From: Comamonadaceae bacterium
Lineage (GTDB): Bacteria; Pseudomonadota; Gammaproteobacteria; Burkholderiales; Burkholderiaceae_C
Reading direction: 5' to 3'
DNA: 61,534 nucleotides
Assembly (NCBI GenBank): GCA_013297875.1
Contig: JAAFIW010000026.1
Span: 1-61,534 of the forward strand
The notes below the pieces were generated by a model that saw only the letters and a list, made by a program, of their open reading frames with translations, did not search any database and was not told the DNA's origin. Positions 23,853 to 32,023 of this stretch are shown here, piece after piece. Within the stretch, counting starts at the first letter, position 1. Each line of letters starts with the position of its first letter. Made by a program: the position numbers and the translations under genes.

Positions 23853-24794
23853 ATGACACAAACCATCTCCACGCTTTACCAACCCCAACGCATCTCCCGC
23901 ACCGAGACCGTGCGCATCCGCCACCTGGACTACAGCGTGCGCATCTGGGGCCAGCCCAAGCCCGACCAGGTGCCCCTGGTCATGGTGCATGGCTGGATGG
24001 ACGTGGCCGCCTCGTACCAGTTTGTGGTGGACGCTTTTGCGCAAGACCGCTGGGTGATTGCACCCGACTGGCGCGGCTATGGCGGCTCGATGGGCGATAC
24101 ACCGTATGCCGACAACTACTGGTTCCCCGACTACCTGGCCGATCTGGATTTCCTGCTGGACCACTATGCCCCCGACCAGCCGGTTGACCTGGTGGGTCAC
24201 AGCATGGGCGGCAATGTGGTGATGCTGTATGCCGGCGTGCGCCCGCAGCGCATTCGCCGCCTGGTCAACCTGGAAGGCTTTGGCATGCCCGCCACCCGCC
24301 CCGCACAAGCGCCAGGGCGCTATGCCAAGTGGATGGATGAACTCAAGTCGTTTCACAAAGCCCCCGGTGGTGGCGACCTGGCGCTGCGCCCCTATGACGA
24401 TGCCGCAGGCGTAGCCCGCCGCCTGATGAAAACCAACCCCCGCCTGAGCGCCGACAAGGCGCATTGGCTGGCCCCGCACTGGGCGGCAGAAAATGCACAA
24501 GGCCAGTGGGCAATCCTGGGCAACCCCGCCCACAAAATCACCAACGCCCAGTTGTACCGCCTGGAAGAGGTGCTGGAGATTTACCAGCGCATCACAGCCC
24601 CCACCCTGGCCATTGAGGCCAGCGGCGACTCGCTGACCCAGTGGTGGCAGGGCAAGTACACCCTGGCCGACTACCACGAGCGCCTGAAGGTGGTGCCTGA
24701 TTTGCGCATTGCCGTGGTGCAAGACGCCGCCCACATGCTGCACCACGACCAGCCGCAGGTGCTGGCCAGTTTGATTGAGGCGTTTCTGGCATGA
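23853..24794 (+). CDS. alpha/beta hydrolase
   Basis: Predicted 313 residues. V-M-V-H-G-W-M-D and A-P-D-W-R-G-Y-G lead to the nucleophile elbow G-H-S-M-G-G-N, an acid in I-E-A-S-G-D-S and His in A-A-H-M-L-H-H. The layout resembles epoxide hydrolase/haloperoxidase relatives with a Ser nucleophile. The ATG at 23853 fits the length of the family better than the in-frame ATG at 23814. Its TGA overlaps the ATG of the secreted nuclease gene by 4 nt. Substrate unknown. Confidence 0.82.
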   Translation: MTQTISTLYQPQRISRTETVRIRHLDYSVRIWGQPKPDQVPLVMVHGWMDVAASYQFVVDAFAQDRWVIAPDWRGYGGSMGDTPYADNYWFPDYLADLDFLLDHYAPDQPVDLVGHSMGGNVVMLYAGVRPQRIRRLVNLEGFGMPATRPAQAPGRYAKWMDELKSFHKAPGGGDLALRPYDDAAGVARRLMKTNPRLSADKAHWLAPHWAAENAQGQWAILGNPAHKITNAQLYRLEEVLEIYQRITAPTLAIEASGDSLTQWWQGKYTLADYHERLKVVPDLRIAVVQDAAHMLHHDQPQVLASLIEAFLA

Positions 24795-26023
24795 CGGCAC
24801 TGGCTCGCGTGCTGACGGGCGTGGTGGCGCTGGTGCTCACCTGCACAGCATTCAGCGCCTTCGCCCAGCGCCCCGCTTACCGCCCGGTGGCCCTTGCGTC
24901 ATTCAACCTGGCGTGGGCCGGCACCGTGGCCGACTATGAGCGGCACGTGGCCGTGTGCAGCGCGCCCGGTGTGAATTGGTGCGACAGCCGCATCAACAAC
25001 CGCGGCCGCGCAGACGATGCCACCGAGCTGGCCCGGGCGCAGCGCTGCCAGCAGGCCACACAAGCGGCCGCCGGTGGTGCCACAGCGGGCTTGCTGGTGG
25101 CCCCCTGCAATGCCTACCAGGCCAGCGGCGCGCAAGCCACGCGGGCCCACTACCTGGAAAAACTGCGGGGCCTGCGCGCCACGGTTGACCAGTTGATTAC
25201 CCAGGACAAGGTTCGCGTGATCGCATTTCAAGAGCTGCGCTCCAAAGAAGCCCTCACAGAAATTCTGGGCTCACACGCTGCGCAGTTTGAGGTATGTGTG
25301 GCCACGCACCGCGCCTTTCAAACCCTGGGTTTTGCATGGGACAAATCGCTGTCCAGCACGCCTGGCGTGTGCACCCCCTACGAGCCGCTGGCCATTGCCG
25401 AGCCCAACGCCAGCGGCAACTGGAAGCGCCGCATGCGCCCCGGCCTGGCGCTGGCGCTGCAGGTCAGCGGCCAGCCCGTGACCTTCATGAACCTGCACCT
25501 CAAATCGGCCTGCGCCAACCTGGTCGATTCAAGGGCCTTCAAGGGCCGCACACTGGACGACCCGCTTGACGCCTGCGAGACGCTGAACCAGCAGGTGGCC
25601 CCGCTGGAAAACTGGCTGGAATCGGTTGCCAAAACCTCGCCCCGGCTGGTGCTGATGGGCGACTTCAACCGCCGCATTGACGAAGAAGCCGCAGCCAGCA
25701 TCGCCAAAAACCAGGTACGTACCGATGGCAGCGACCCCGCGTCACCCAACCCGGTCAACGCCCAGGGCCGCGTGCCCACCCGCTACCTGTGGCAAGAGCT
25801 GTCCGACGGCTCGCCCACCTTGCACCAGCTACCCCAGGCCAGCGACACGCCAGCCACTTGCAAAGGCTTTGTGGGGCTGGACCACATCGTCATCAGCGAC
25901 GCCCTGCGCCAGCGCCAGGGCCCCGAGCTGCCCACCACCCGCAAAACCGGCGTGGTGTCCCAGCCGGGTCAAGTCATCCAGACCAGTGACCATTGCCCCA
26001 AGCTGACGATTTTGAAACTGTAG
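24791..26023 (+). CDS. secreted endonuclease/exonuclease/phosphatase (DNase I fold) protein
   Basis: Predicted 410 residues. Signal peptide of about 25 residues ending A-F-A-Q. EEP-fold motifs follow: A-S-F-N-L-A-W, the metal Glu in I-A-F-Q-E-L-R-S, N-L-H-L-K-S, M-G-D-F-N-R-R-I and the terminal L-D-H-I-V-I-S and S-D-H-C-P. These are the catalytic His/Asp/Asn set of DNase I-like enzymes. Several Cys residues fit an exported protein. Could degrade extracellular nucleic acids for phosphate or act on phospholipid headgroups. Coupled to the hydrolase upstream. Confidence 0.82.
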   Translation: MTALARVLTGVVALVLTCTAFSAFAQRPAYRPVALASFNLAWAGTVADYERHVAVCSAPGVNWCDSRINNRGRADDATELARAQRCQQATQAAAGGATAGLLVAPCNAYQASGAQATRAHYLEKLRGLRATVDQLITQDKVRVIAFQELRSKEALTEILGSHAAQFEVCVATHRAFQTLGFAWDKSLSSTPGVCTPYEPLAIAEPNASGNWKRRMRPGLALALQVSGQPVTFMNLHLKSACANLVDSRAFKGRTLDDPLDACETLNQQVAPLENWLESVAKTSPRLVLMGDFNRRIDEEAAASIAKNQVRTDGSDPASPNPVNAQGRVPTRYLWQELSDGSPTLHQLPQASDTPATCKGFVGLDHIVISDALRQRQGPELPTTRKTGVVSQPGQVIQTSDHCPKLTILKL

Positions 26024-26036
26024 GGAACCTGGTTTC

Positions 26037-26098
26037 GCTATGAAATATATAGCTGTTTGAGCAATATCTAACTGGGTGAACGCCGGTTTGGCTTGGAC
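26037..26098 (+). repeat. family A dispersed repeat, copy 11
   Basis: ATATATAGCTGTTTGAGCAA then an ACTGGGTG variant of the tail; the extended part CCGGTTTGGCTTG matches copy 19. Confidence 0.75.
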
Positions 26099-26115
26099 AA
26101 ACCAAAAGAGCTGAA

Positions 26116-26359
26116 CTAGCCCGCATATTTCACCGTGAGCGTCTTTTTGCAAGCTTTTCTCCTGTGAGGCGGTTCGCTTTTGCTCAAATCCAATTTGTAC
26201 GCAGCAAAAAGACTCGACACCCACGGCATCGTTTTGGCGGGCGCAGGGACGCACGACCCTCGTCGCCAATGGCTCGGCCATTGGACTCCTCCTGTCGCAC
26301 GCCCCTGCATCCCGCGAAAACGCGCCGTGGGTGCCGCCACGGTGAAATATGCGGGCTAG
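26116..26359. mobile_element. MITE-like element with 22-bp perfect terminal inverted repeats
   Basis: CTAGCCCGCATATTTCACCG (continuing TG) at 26116-26137 is matched exactly in reverse complement at 26338-26359. The 244-bp interior has nested inverted repeats (GTCTTTTTGC / GCAAAAAGAC; CACCCACGGC / GCCGTGGGTG) and no gene. The outermost CTAG is itself palindromic and could be a duplicated 4-bp target. This looks like a non-autonomous remnant of an insertion sequence; the parent family is not identified. Confidence 0.65.
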
Positions 26360-26512
26360 GACTTACGCAGACCCACAAAACGCCTCTGTTGGCATCCCCG
26401 CGCAGGCGGGGATCCAGACGCGAAGGCTGCGAGGCCAACGGGTTTTGGGGTTCTCAAGGGTGGATTCCCGCCTGCGCGGGCATGACGGAATTGAGTTGTC
26501 TGTGTAAGTCCT
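26358..26512. repeat. nested inverted repeat with REP-like core, copy 1
   Basis: Outer arms AGGACTTACGCAGAC / GTCTGTGTAAGTCCT (one mismatch) enclose a second pair, ATCCCCGCGCAGGCGGGGAT and ATTCCCGCCTGCGCGGG. The core resembles the dispersed GTCATTCCCGC-type REP sequences of many proteobacteria. It abuts the preceding MITE-like element. Confidence 0.6.
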
Positions 26513-26521
26513 ATGAATGAA

Positions 26522-26947
26522 CTATGAAAGCAGTCGCACGACTGGCTTGAACCCGGCCTTCTTGGCGCGTCGCACAAAACCTTTGTCGTCAAACGTTGCC
26601 ACCGAAGCACAACTGCGGTAGCTGCCGTGGTGCAGCGCATCGGCAAAGTCAAAGCCCTGTCCCATCGCGGCAAGCGCCGATTGCACGGCCACTTTGTCTT
26701 CGATCTCTACATGCACCAAACCCAGCAAATGGGTCAGCACCTGTTGAACTTGCCGCGCGTTCAGCGCATAACGCCCACGCAGCACCCATTCCAGTTCCAG
26801 CACGACGGACTTGCTGACCATCAGGCGCTTGCCGCTCTCAATGAGCACACGAGCCGCCTCGCATTGTTTGATGGTGGCTGCGTTGTCCAGGCCGGGGGTG
26901 GCGGCCACGTAGTAGCGGGCCAGCACGTTGGTATCTAAACCGATCAT
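26522..26947 (-). CDS. vapC: VapC-type PIN-domain toxin
   Basis: Predicted 141 residues. The PIN acidic set is complete: I-G-L-D-T-N-V-L at the start, Glu in V-L-E-L-E-W-V-L, F-A-D-A in the third position and T-F-D-D-K in the fourth. These chelate Mg for ribonuclease activity on tRNA or other RNA. The start overlaps the stop of the AbrB-type gene by 4 nt (ATGA), antitoxin first, the standard vapBC order. Confidence 0.87.
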   Translation of the reverse strand: MIGLDTNVLARYYVAATPGLDNAATIKQCEAARVLIESGKRLMVSKSVVLELEWVLRGRYALNARQVQQVLTHLLGLVHVEIEDKVAVQSALAAMGQGFDFADALHHGSYRSCASVATFDDKGFVRRAKKAGFKPVVRLLS

Positions 26948-27186
26948 TTGGCGGCGGGCTGGGCCAGCAAGCTGGCAACATCAAAGTCTGCTGGCGCATG
27001 CTGTCTGTTGGACTTGACCATACCGAACCCACTGGTGGCCGCTTGCGCAGCAGGCTGCACGGGCCGCACGCCAACGAAAGTGCCTGTCGAGAAAAATTCA
27101 ACGGCTGCACCTTCGCGAAAACCAAAGCTGTGTCGAAGTGCGGCAGGAATGGTGACTTGGCCTTTACTGGTCATGGTGGAGTACAT
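26944..27186 (-). CDS. vapB: AbrB/SpoVT-type antitoxin
   Basis: Predicted 80 residues. The swapped-hairpin DNA-binding domain reads T-S-K-G-Q-V-T-I-P-A-A-L-R...F-R-E-G-A-A-V-E-F. The C-terminal part is flexible and ends near F-D-V-A-S-L-L, likely the toxin-binding tail. A good Shine-Dalgarno sequence (AGAGG) precedes the ATG at 27186. Represses its own operon, probably through the palindrome at 27233-27249. Confidence 0.87.
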   Translation of the reverse strand: MYSTMTSKGQVTIPAALRHSFGFREGAAVEFFSTGTFVGVRPVQPAAQAATSGFGMVKSNRQHAPADFDVASLLAQPAAK

Positions 27187-27232
27187 GGCTACCTCTGAAG
27201 TGGTGGTCAGAAAATAGCATTGTAGCGTGCGA

Positions 27233-27249
27233 GTATTACTGAGTAATAC
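27233..27249. promoter_or_regulatory. palindromic operator candidate upstream of vapBC
   Basis: GTATTACT-G-AGTAATAC is a perfect palindrome 47 bp upstream of the vapB ATG, in the only intergenic space from which the operon could be transcribed. Confidence 0.5.
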
Positions 27250-27327
27250 TGTACTCGCAGCTGCTGAGTGTCCGCCCCGTGCCGAGCACGACGATTAACG
27301 ACCTACAGCATTGACTTGGAAATGGAA

Positions 27328-28308
27328 TCAGGTCTGCGCTGTCCTGACGCGCCGCAATGCGCGTTCAAGTGCCAGACGCGCAGCAGGTAGCCGCGTGTCA
27401 AACGGCGCATATTCTGGCGCGGGTAACAGCGCAGCGGCCAATGCTGCGTCGCTTCGGGCATCTGAGGGCTGCCCGATGACCGAATCAGTCACCAACTGCA
27501 ACGGCCCTGGTGCCACGCCACCGAGCACGATGCGCAGCGCCTTCCAGCGGCCCTCCTGCACGGCACCCACCACTGCGGCTGAGGCGGTTGCGAATTCGTT
27601 GGCATCACGCGGCGCCACCTTCTCGAAAGCCTGATTCAGCAGGGTGTGGGGAACGCGCAGACGAACCAGCACCTCGTCACGCCCGACAGCGGCCTCGGTA
27701 TCGGCACGCGATGCCGCGCCAAGGTAGAGATTTTTCAACAGCACATGGCGCATGCCCGACGGGCCACACAGCTGTGCGCTTGCCTCCAAGGCCATGAGCA
27801 CAGGCGCGAGGTCGGATGGGTGCCCCGCATGGCAGGCACCCGGCATCAAAGCGCCTGGGTAGGCCTGCACGGGCCCGCCGATGGCTGGGCAGCTGTTACC
27901 GCCTTTCTTGAAACACATTTCGTCAGGATGGCGAAAGTACAGACAGCGCGGGCGCTGCAGCAGGTTTCCGCCAAGCGTGGTGCGCGCACGTAGCTGCGGC
28001 GACGCGATGTGGTCAATGGCTTGAACCAGCATGGGCGGCAGCCCCGGCCGTCGCGCCAGGGTTTGCAAAGTCGCCATCGCACCGAGTAACCAGCCATCGG
28101 CAAGCCGTTCGACGCGTCGCAGTTCTTCGGCGGTCGCCAGGTTCACCACCACCTGCGGCGGCAACAAGGCAGGCCCGTGCACACCGTCTTTCAACAGCCC
28201 CAGCAGGTCGCCACCCGCGGCCAGCAATTGCGCCTGCGGGCCGTGTGCCTGCAGCAATGCGACGGCCTGGGCAGCGCTGTGCGCATCGACCAACAGGAAC
28301 GGTTTCAT
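27328..28308 (-). CDS. molybdenum hydroxylase, FAD-binding medium subunit
   Basis: Predicted 326 residues of the CoxM/XdhB/YagS type. It carries FAD and relays electrons between the Fe-S subunit and an acceptor. The FAD-binding region A-A-G-G-D-L-L-G and the T-L-G-G-N-L-L-Q segment are visible. Four cysteines (C-L-Y-F, C-F-K-K, C-P-A-I, A-C-H-A-G-H-P-S-D) match the extra 4Fe-4S loop seen in YagS and HcrB proteins, not in xanthine dehydrogenases. It overlaps the large-subunit gene by 4 nt and ends the operon. Confidence 0.85.
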   Translation of the reverse strand: MKPFLLVDAHSAAQAVALLQAHGPQAQLLAAGGDLLGLLKDGVHGPALLPPQVVVNLATAEELRRVERLADGWLLGAMATLQTLARRPGLPPMLVQAIDHIASPQLRARTTLGGNLLQRPRCLYFRHPDEMCFKKGGNSCPAIGGPVQAYPGALMPGACHAGHPSDLAPVLMALEASAQLCGPSGMRHVLLKNLYLGAASRADTEAAVGRDEVLVRLRVPHTLLNQAFEKVAPRDANEFATASAAVVGAVQEGRWKALRIVLGGVAPGPLQLVTDSVIGQPSDARSDAALAAALLPAPEYAPFDTRLPAARLALERALRRVRTAQT

Positions 28309-30455
28309 GCACCACGCTCCTTCAAGGCTGCCAGCACCTTGTCAGGTGTCAATGGGTAGTCCCGCAGGCGAACACCCAGGGCGTTGAACACCGCATTGCC
28401 GATTGCCGCACCTGATGCGATCAAGGGCGGCTCACCCAAGCCTTTGACGCCCAGGCTGTTGCCGCCATCCGGCACACCCGCGTCAACAAATTCGATGCGC
28501 AAGGGCGTATCGACCACGCCCGGTGTGCGGTAGGCCCACATGGCCGCATTGAGCATGTGGCCGGTGCGTGGATCGAGCACGCGCTCTTCCTGCAAGGCCA
28601 TGCCCATGCCTTGCAGAAAGCCGCCGTGCACCTGGCTACGCGCCAGCTGCGGATTGAGCACACGGCCGGCATCGTGCGCACACACAGCGCGCAACACCCT
28701 TACGCGGCCGCTGCACAGGTTCACCTCCACCTCGACAAAGTGGGCACCAAACATCGCGGCAAATACGCCGCCAGGCGGTCGCTCGCGCTGCGCATGGAAT
28801 ACGCGGCCCATCACGTTTTGCCCAGCGTCCATCGCGGCGCGTAGACCTTGGGCCGCCGCGCGAACCACCGGCCCCACGACTGCTGAGGTGCGGCTGTGGT
28901 TGCTTGAGTCGATTGAGCGTGGCGTACGGTCTGTGTCGCCGAGCACCAAGTCAATGCAATCGGTCGCTACGCCCAACGCTTGCGCTGCGATTTGAGCCAT
29001 CACGGTGTCTGCCCCGCAGCCGATGTCGCTGATACCCAGGCTCAGCTCAAAGCGCCCAGCCGGACGGGCGACGATGGCCACACGGCTTGGCTCGTACAGC
29101 GTTGCGTCATACGCCACCGCACCCATGCCGATGCCACGGGCGCACCCCTCGTGCACCACGGTGCCGGGCGCACGGTGTTGCCAGCCGAAGGCTTGCGCCC
29201 CGAGGCGATAGCAGCGCTCCAATTCCTTGCCGGCATAGGGCAATCCTTCCAGCAGGTCGATTTGCGCCAGGTTGAGCAGACGCAGTTGCAAAGGATCCAT
29301 GCTCAGCGCGTGCGCCATTTCGTCGATGGCCTGTTCGAGGCAAAACAAATCCTCGGCAACATTGGGGCCACGAAACGGCGTTGGGTACTGCGTGTGCGTC
29401 AGCAGTTGCGACAACTCGGCGCGCACGGCATCCACCTTGTGCAAGCGCAAGCCGTTGGCCGCCCCACCCGCGTTCTTCGACATAAAGCTGCAAGGCCCAG
29501 CCTGTCCGGTGATCTGCTCGTCGATGAAGCAAAGATGCCCATCGCGCCGGGCGCCCACCGATATCTGCCTGCGCGTTGGTGCGCGTTGATGGCTGGCGAT
29601 GAACTCCTCAGCACGCGCCATGAAAAGCCGCACGGGCCGCGCCAGCTGGCGCGCGAGCGCCGCAGCAATGAGGTGATAAGGCTTGAGCGTGATCTTGCTG
29701 CCGAAACCTCCACCGCAATAAGGGCTGACCACGCGCACCTGCCCGACGGGAATGCCGAGCGCCCGCGCACCCCATTCGCGGATGAGGTGGCCGCCCTGGT
29801 TGCTGTCCCACCAGGTGAGGACATCGCCGTCCCAGGCGGCCACGCAGCCGTGTGGTTCCAGCGTGTTGTGGTGTTGTGCTTCGGTCGAGTAGCGCTGTGT
29901 GATGGTCGCCTGGGCAGCTGCGCGGGCCAGGCCCAGGTCGCCTCGCTCAATGACCTGCGCGCTGCTGGCCAGTACCGGCGCGGCCAGCGCCTGCTCAAGC
30001 GTGATGCAGGCTGGTGCCAGTTCGTAGTGCACCACCACCTGGCGCGCGGCCTCACGCGCAGCAGGCTCGTTGTCGGCCACAACGGCACCGATCTCCTCAC
30101 CCACAAAGCGCACCGTGTGGGCGACGCTTGCGCGCTCGCGCGGTGGATACAGCGGCCAGGCCATGTCAGCTGGCCCCAGTACCGCCAGCACACCGGGCAT
30201 TGCGCGGGCCGCCGCAACATCAAGGCCGAGCACACGGCCATGGGCAATCGTTGAACGAAGCAGCACCGCATGCACCATGCCCGGTAGCACCACATCGCTG
30301 GCAAAAACAGGGCGACCCATGACCTTGTCGAGTGCCGACAGCCGGGGGCGCGACTGACCCACTTCTGTCATGGCTCCAAGGGGCCACGCGGCCAATGGCG
30401 CTGGCGCTTCGGGTACCACGGCCAACACCGCATCAGCGGCAGGATGATGCGACAT
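28305..30455 (-). CDS. molybdenum hydroxylase, molybdopterin-binding large subunit
   Basis: Predicted 716 residues with the aldehyde oxidase/xanthine dehydrogenase hammerhead and Moco domains. The motif P-Y-C-G-G-G-F-G-S-K lies about one third in, and the catalytic Glu is in V-K-G-L-G-E-P-P-L-I-A near the C-terminus. It hydroxylates an aldehyde or N-heterocycle using water. ATG at 30455 chosen; it overlaps the small-subunit gene by 23 nt. The set resembles PaoABC (YagTSR), but no Tat signal is present on the small subunit, so it probably stays in the cytoplasm. Substrate unknown. Confidence 0.88.
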   Translation of the reverse strand: MSHHPAADAVLAVVPEAPAPLAAWPLGAMTEVGQSRPRLSALDKVMGRPVFASDVVLPGMVHAVLLRSTIAHGRVLGLDVAAARAMPGVLAVLGPADMAWPLYPPRERASVAHTVRFVGEEIGAVVADNEPAAREAARQVVVHYELAPACITLEQALAAPVLASSAQVIERGDLGLARAAAQATITQRYSTEAQHHNTLEPHGCVAAWDGDVLTWWDSNQGGHLIREWGARALGIPVGQVRVVSPYCGGGFGSKITLKPYHLIAAALARQLARPVRLFMARAEEFIASHQRAPTRRQISVGARRDGHLCFIDEQITGQAGPCSFMSKNAGGAANGLRLHKVDAVRAELSQLLTHTQYPTPFRGPNVAEDLFCLEQAIDEMAHALSMDPLQLRLLNLAQIDLLEGLPYAGKELERCYRLGAQAFGWQHRAPGTVVHEGCARGIGMGAVAYDATLYEPSRVAIVARPAGRFELSLGISDIGCGADTVMAQIAAQALGVATDCIDLVLGDTDRTPRSIDSSNHSRTSAVVGPVVRAAAQGLRAAMDAGQNVMGRVFHAQRERPPGGVFAAMFGAHFVEVEVNLCSGRVRVLRAVCAHDAGRVLNPQLARSQVHGGFLQGMGMALQEERVLDPRTGHMLNAAMWAYRTPGVVDTPLRIEFVDAGVPDGGNSLGVKGLGEPPLIASGAAIGNAVFNALGVRLRDYPLTPDKVLAALKERGA

Positions 30456-30924
30456 GAAGCGCAGCCTCCAAAATATGCTCGTAAGCGCCGCAGCGGCAGA
30501 TATTGCCCGAGATAGCTTGAGCGAGCGCCTCCCGTTGTGCTGGCACACCCGCGTCCAGCGCACCCTTCAATGCCATCAGCATCCCGGGCGTGCAAAAGCC
30601 GCACTGCAGCGCATCGTGGTCGATGAATGCCTGCTGTAGCGGGTGCAATTGAGCACCGGCGGCCAGGCCCTCAACCGTCTGTACGTGCATGCCGCGGCAC
30701 TGTGCTGCCAGCGTGTGGCAAGCGAAGACTGGCGCTCCACCTACCAGTACTGTGCAAGCACCACAAGCGGCCTGGTTGCAGGCGACCTTGGTGCCGCGCA
30801 GCTGCAGATGGTCGCGCAGCAACTCCGCGAGGGTCGCGATCACTGGCAGGGTGACCTCAACCGCTTGGGCGTTGACCTGAAGCGCCACACAGCGAAGCGA
30901 TGAGGGTGGGTGATGAGAGTGCAT
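30433..30924 (-). CDS. molybdenum hydroxylase, 2Fe-2S small subunit
   Basis: Predicted 163 residues with two 2Fe-2S domains. The plant-ferredoxin-type motif C-N-Q-A-A-C-G-A-C with a later Cys lies at about 45-68, and the helical-domain motif C-G-F-C-T-P-G...C-R-C follows. It carries electrons from the molybdenum site to FAD. The ATG at 30924 was chosen because the longer frame crosses into the divergent LysR gene. First gene of the three-gene operon. Confidence 0.88.
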   Translation of the reverse strand: MHSHHPPSSLRCVALQVNAQAVEVTLPVIATLAELLRDHLQLRGTKVACNQAACGACTVLVGGAPVFACHTLAAQCRGMHVQTVEGLAAGAQLHPLQQAFIDHDALQCGFCTPGMLMALKGALDAGVPAQREALAQAISGNICRCGAYEHILEAALHVASSCR

Positions 30925-30931
30925 AGCATCA

Positions 30932-30945
30932 AGTCTGCATCGACT
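30932..30945. promoter_or_regulatory. possible LysR-type operator in the divergent region
   Basis: AGTC-N6-GACT lies just upstream of the small-subunit ATG and about 75 bp upstream of the LysR start. Weak symmetry; suggested by position only. Confidence 0.25.
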
Positions 30946-31020
30946 GATCGACCCCAAGCAAATGATGAATGCAGCATCCGCATGAACGCCCCTCATGCGT
31001 TGCAGTGCCAAAATCAGCGC

Positions 31021-31986
31021 ATGCGCCGACTGCCCCCGTTTGCCGAACTTGTTGCCTTTGAAGCCGTGGCCCGCCACCTCAGCTTCACACGCGCAGCGCA
31101 GGAGCTGTGCCTCACACAAAGCGCGGTGAGCCACCGCGTGCGTCGGCTGGAAGCGCACCTGGGGAAATCGCTGATCGTCCGCCTGAATCCTGGACTCGTG
31201 CTCTCCGAGGCGGGCTCGGCTTTATTGCCTGGGCTGGTGGCAGCCCTGGACGGATTGGCCCAACTCGGGCAGTCATCCGAGCGCCGCCTGCGCGTCGCTG
31301 CTGGCAGCGCGCTGTGCACATGGTGGCTGGCAGGTCGACTCCATGGCTTCATGGCACGGTGGCCGGGTGTATCGATCGAGCTGATTCCCATTGAGCAGGC
31401 GCCTATCGCCATCCCGCAAGCCGACGTGCGCATTCTGTGGGTCGCGCCGGGCGAGGAGCCGCGTGGGCCCACGCAGTTGCCGCTTTTCAACGAACAGGTC
31501 TTCCCCGTCTGCAGCCCGGCACTGCTACCCGGCGGGCAGCCCTTGCACGATGCGCAGGCACTGGCTCGCCTGCCCTTGCTGCACAAGGCCACGCACGGCC
31601 TGGGCGAATGGAGTTGGCCCGTGTGGCTTGAAAGGCTGGGTTGCCAAACCGGCACAACGCCGCGCAGCGAACTGCGCTTTGCAGAAATGGGGCTGGTGCT
31701 CTCGGCAGCGATGGACGGTGCCGGGGTCGCCCTGTCTCGCTCGCTGCTGGTGCACGACGCGCTATCCAGTGGTCGCCTTGTGGTGCCGCTGGCGGGCATT
31801 GTGCCGATGCACTCAACCAAGAAACACGTGGCGCGCTGGCCTTCAGCCAAAGCGGCAAACCCGGACATTCGCGCCTTCGTCGAGTGGCTCGCAGCCGAGG
31901 CTGCTTTGACGCTTGCCGCGATCGAGCCCTATTTGTGCAAAGACCGTTCCTCAGCCGGGAACGTCCCCCGGGCCGCCGCGCGCTGA
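31021..31986 (+). CDS. LysR-family transcriptional regulator
   Basis: Predicted 321 residues. The winged-helix part is textbook: L-P-P-F-A-E-L-V-A-F-E-A-V-A-R-H, S-F-T-R-A-A-Q-E-L and L-T-Q-S-A-V-S-H-R-V-R-R-L-E. The C-terminal part is a GcvA-like effector-binding domain. The ATG at 31021 gives the usual LysR beginning; an ATG at 30982 would add 13 residues, and neither has a clear ribosome-binding site. Divergent from the molybdenum hydroxylase operon, which it probably controls in response to a substrate. Confidence 0.85.
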   Translation: MRRLPPFAELVAFEAVARHLSFTRAAQELCLTQSAVSHRVRRLEAHLGKSLIVRLNPGLVLSEAGSALLPGLVAALDGLAQLGQSSERRLRVAAGSALCTWWLAGRLHGFMARWPGVSIELIPIEQAPIAIPQADVRILWVAPGEEPRGPTQLPLFNEQVFPVCSPALLPGGQPLHDAQALARLPLLHKATHGLGEWSWPVWLERLGCQTGTTPRSELRFAEMGLVLSAAMDGAGVALSRSLLVHDALSSGRLVVPLAGIVPMHSTKKHVARWPSAKAANPDIRAFVEWLAAEAALTLAAIEPYLCKDRSSAGNVPRAAAR

Positions 31987-32023
31987 GGCTGGTTCGCTTT
32001 GTTGGCGGCTAACGTCTGCAAGC

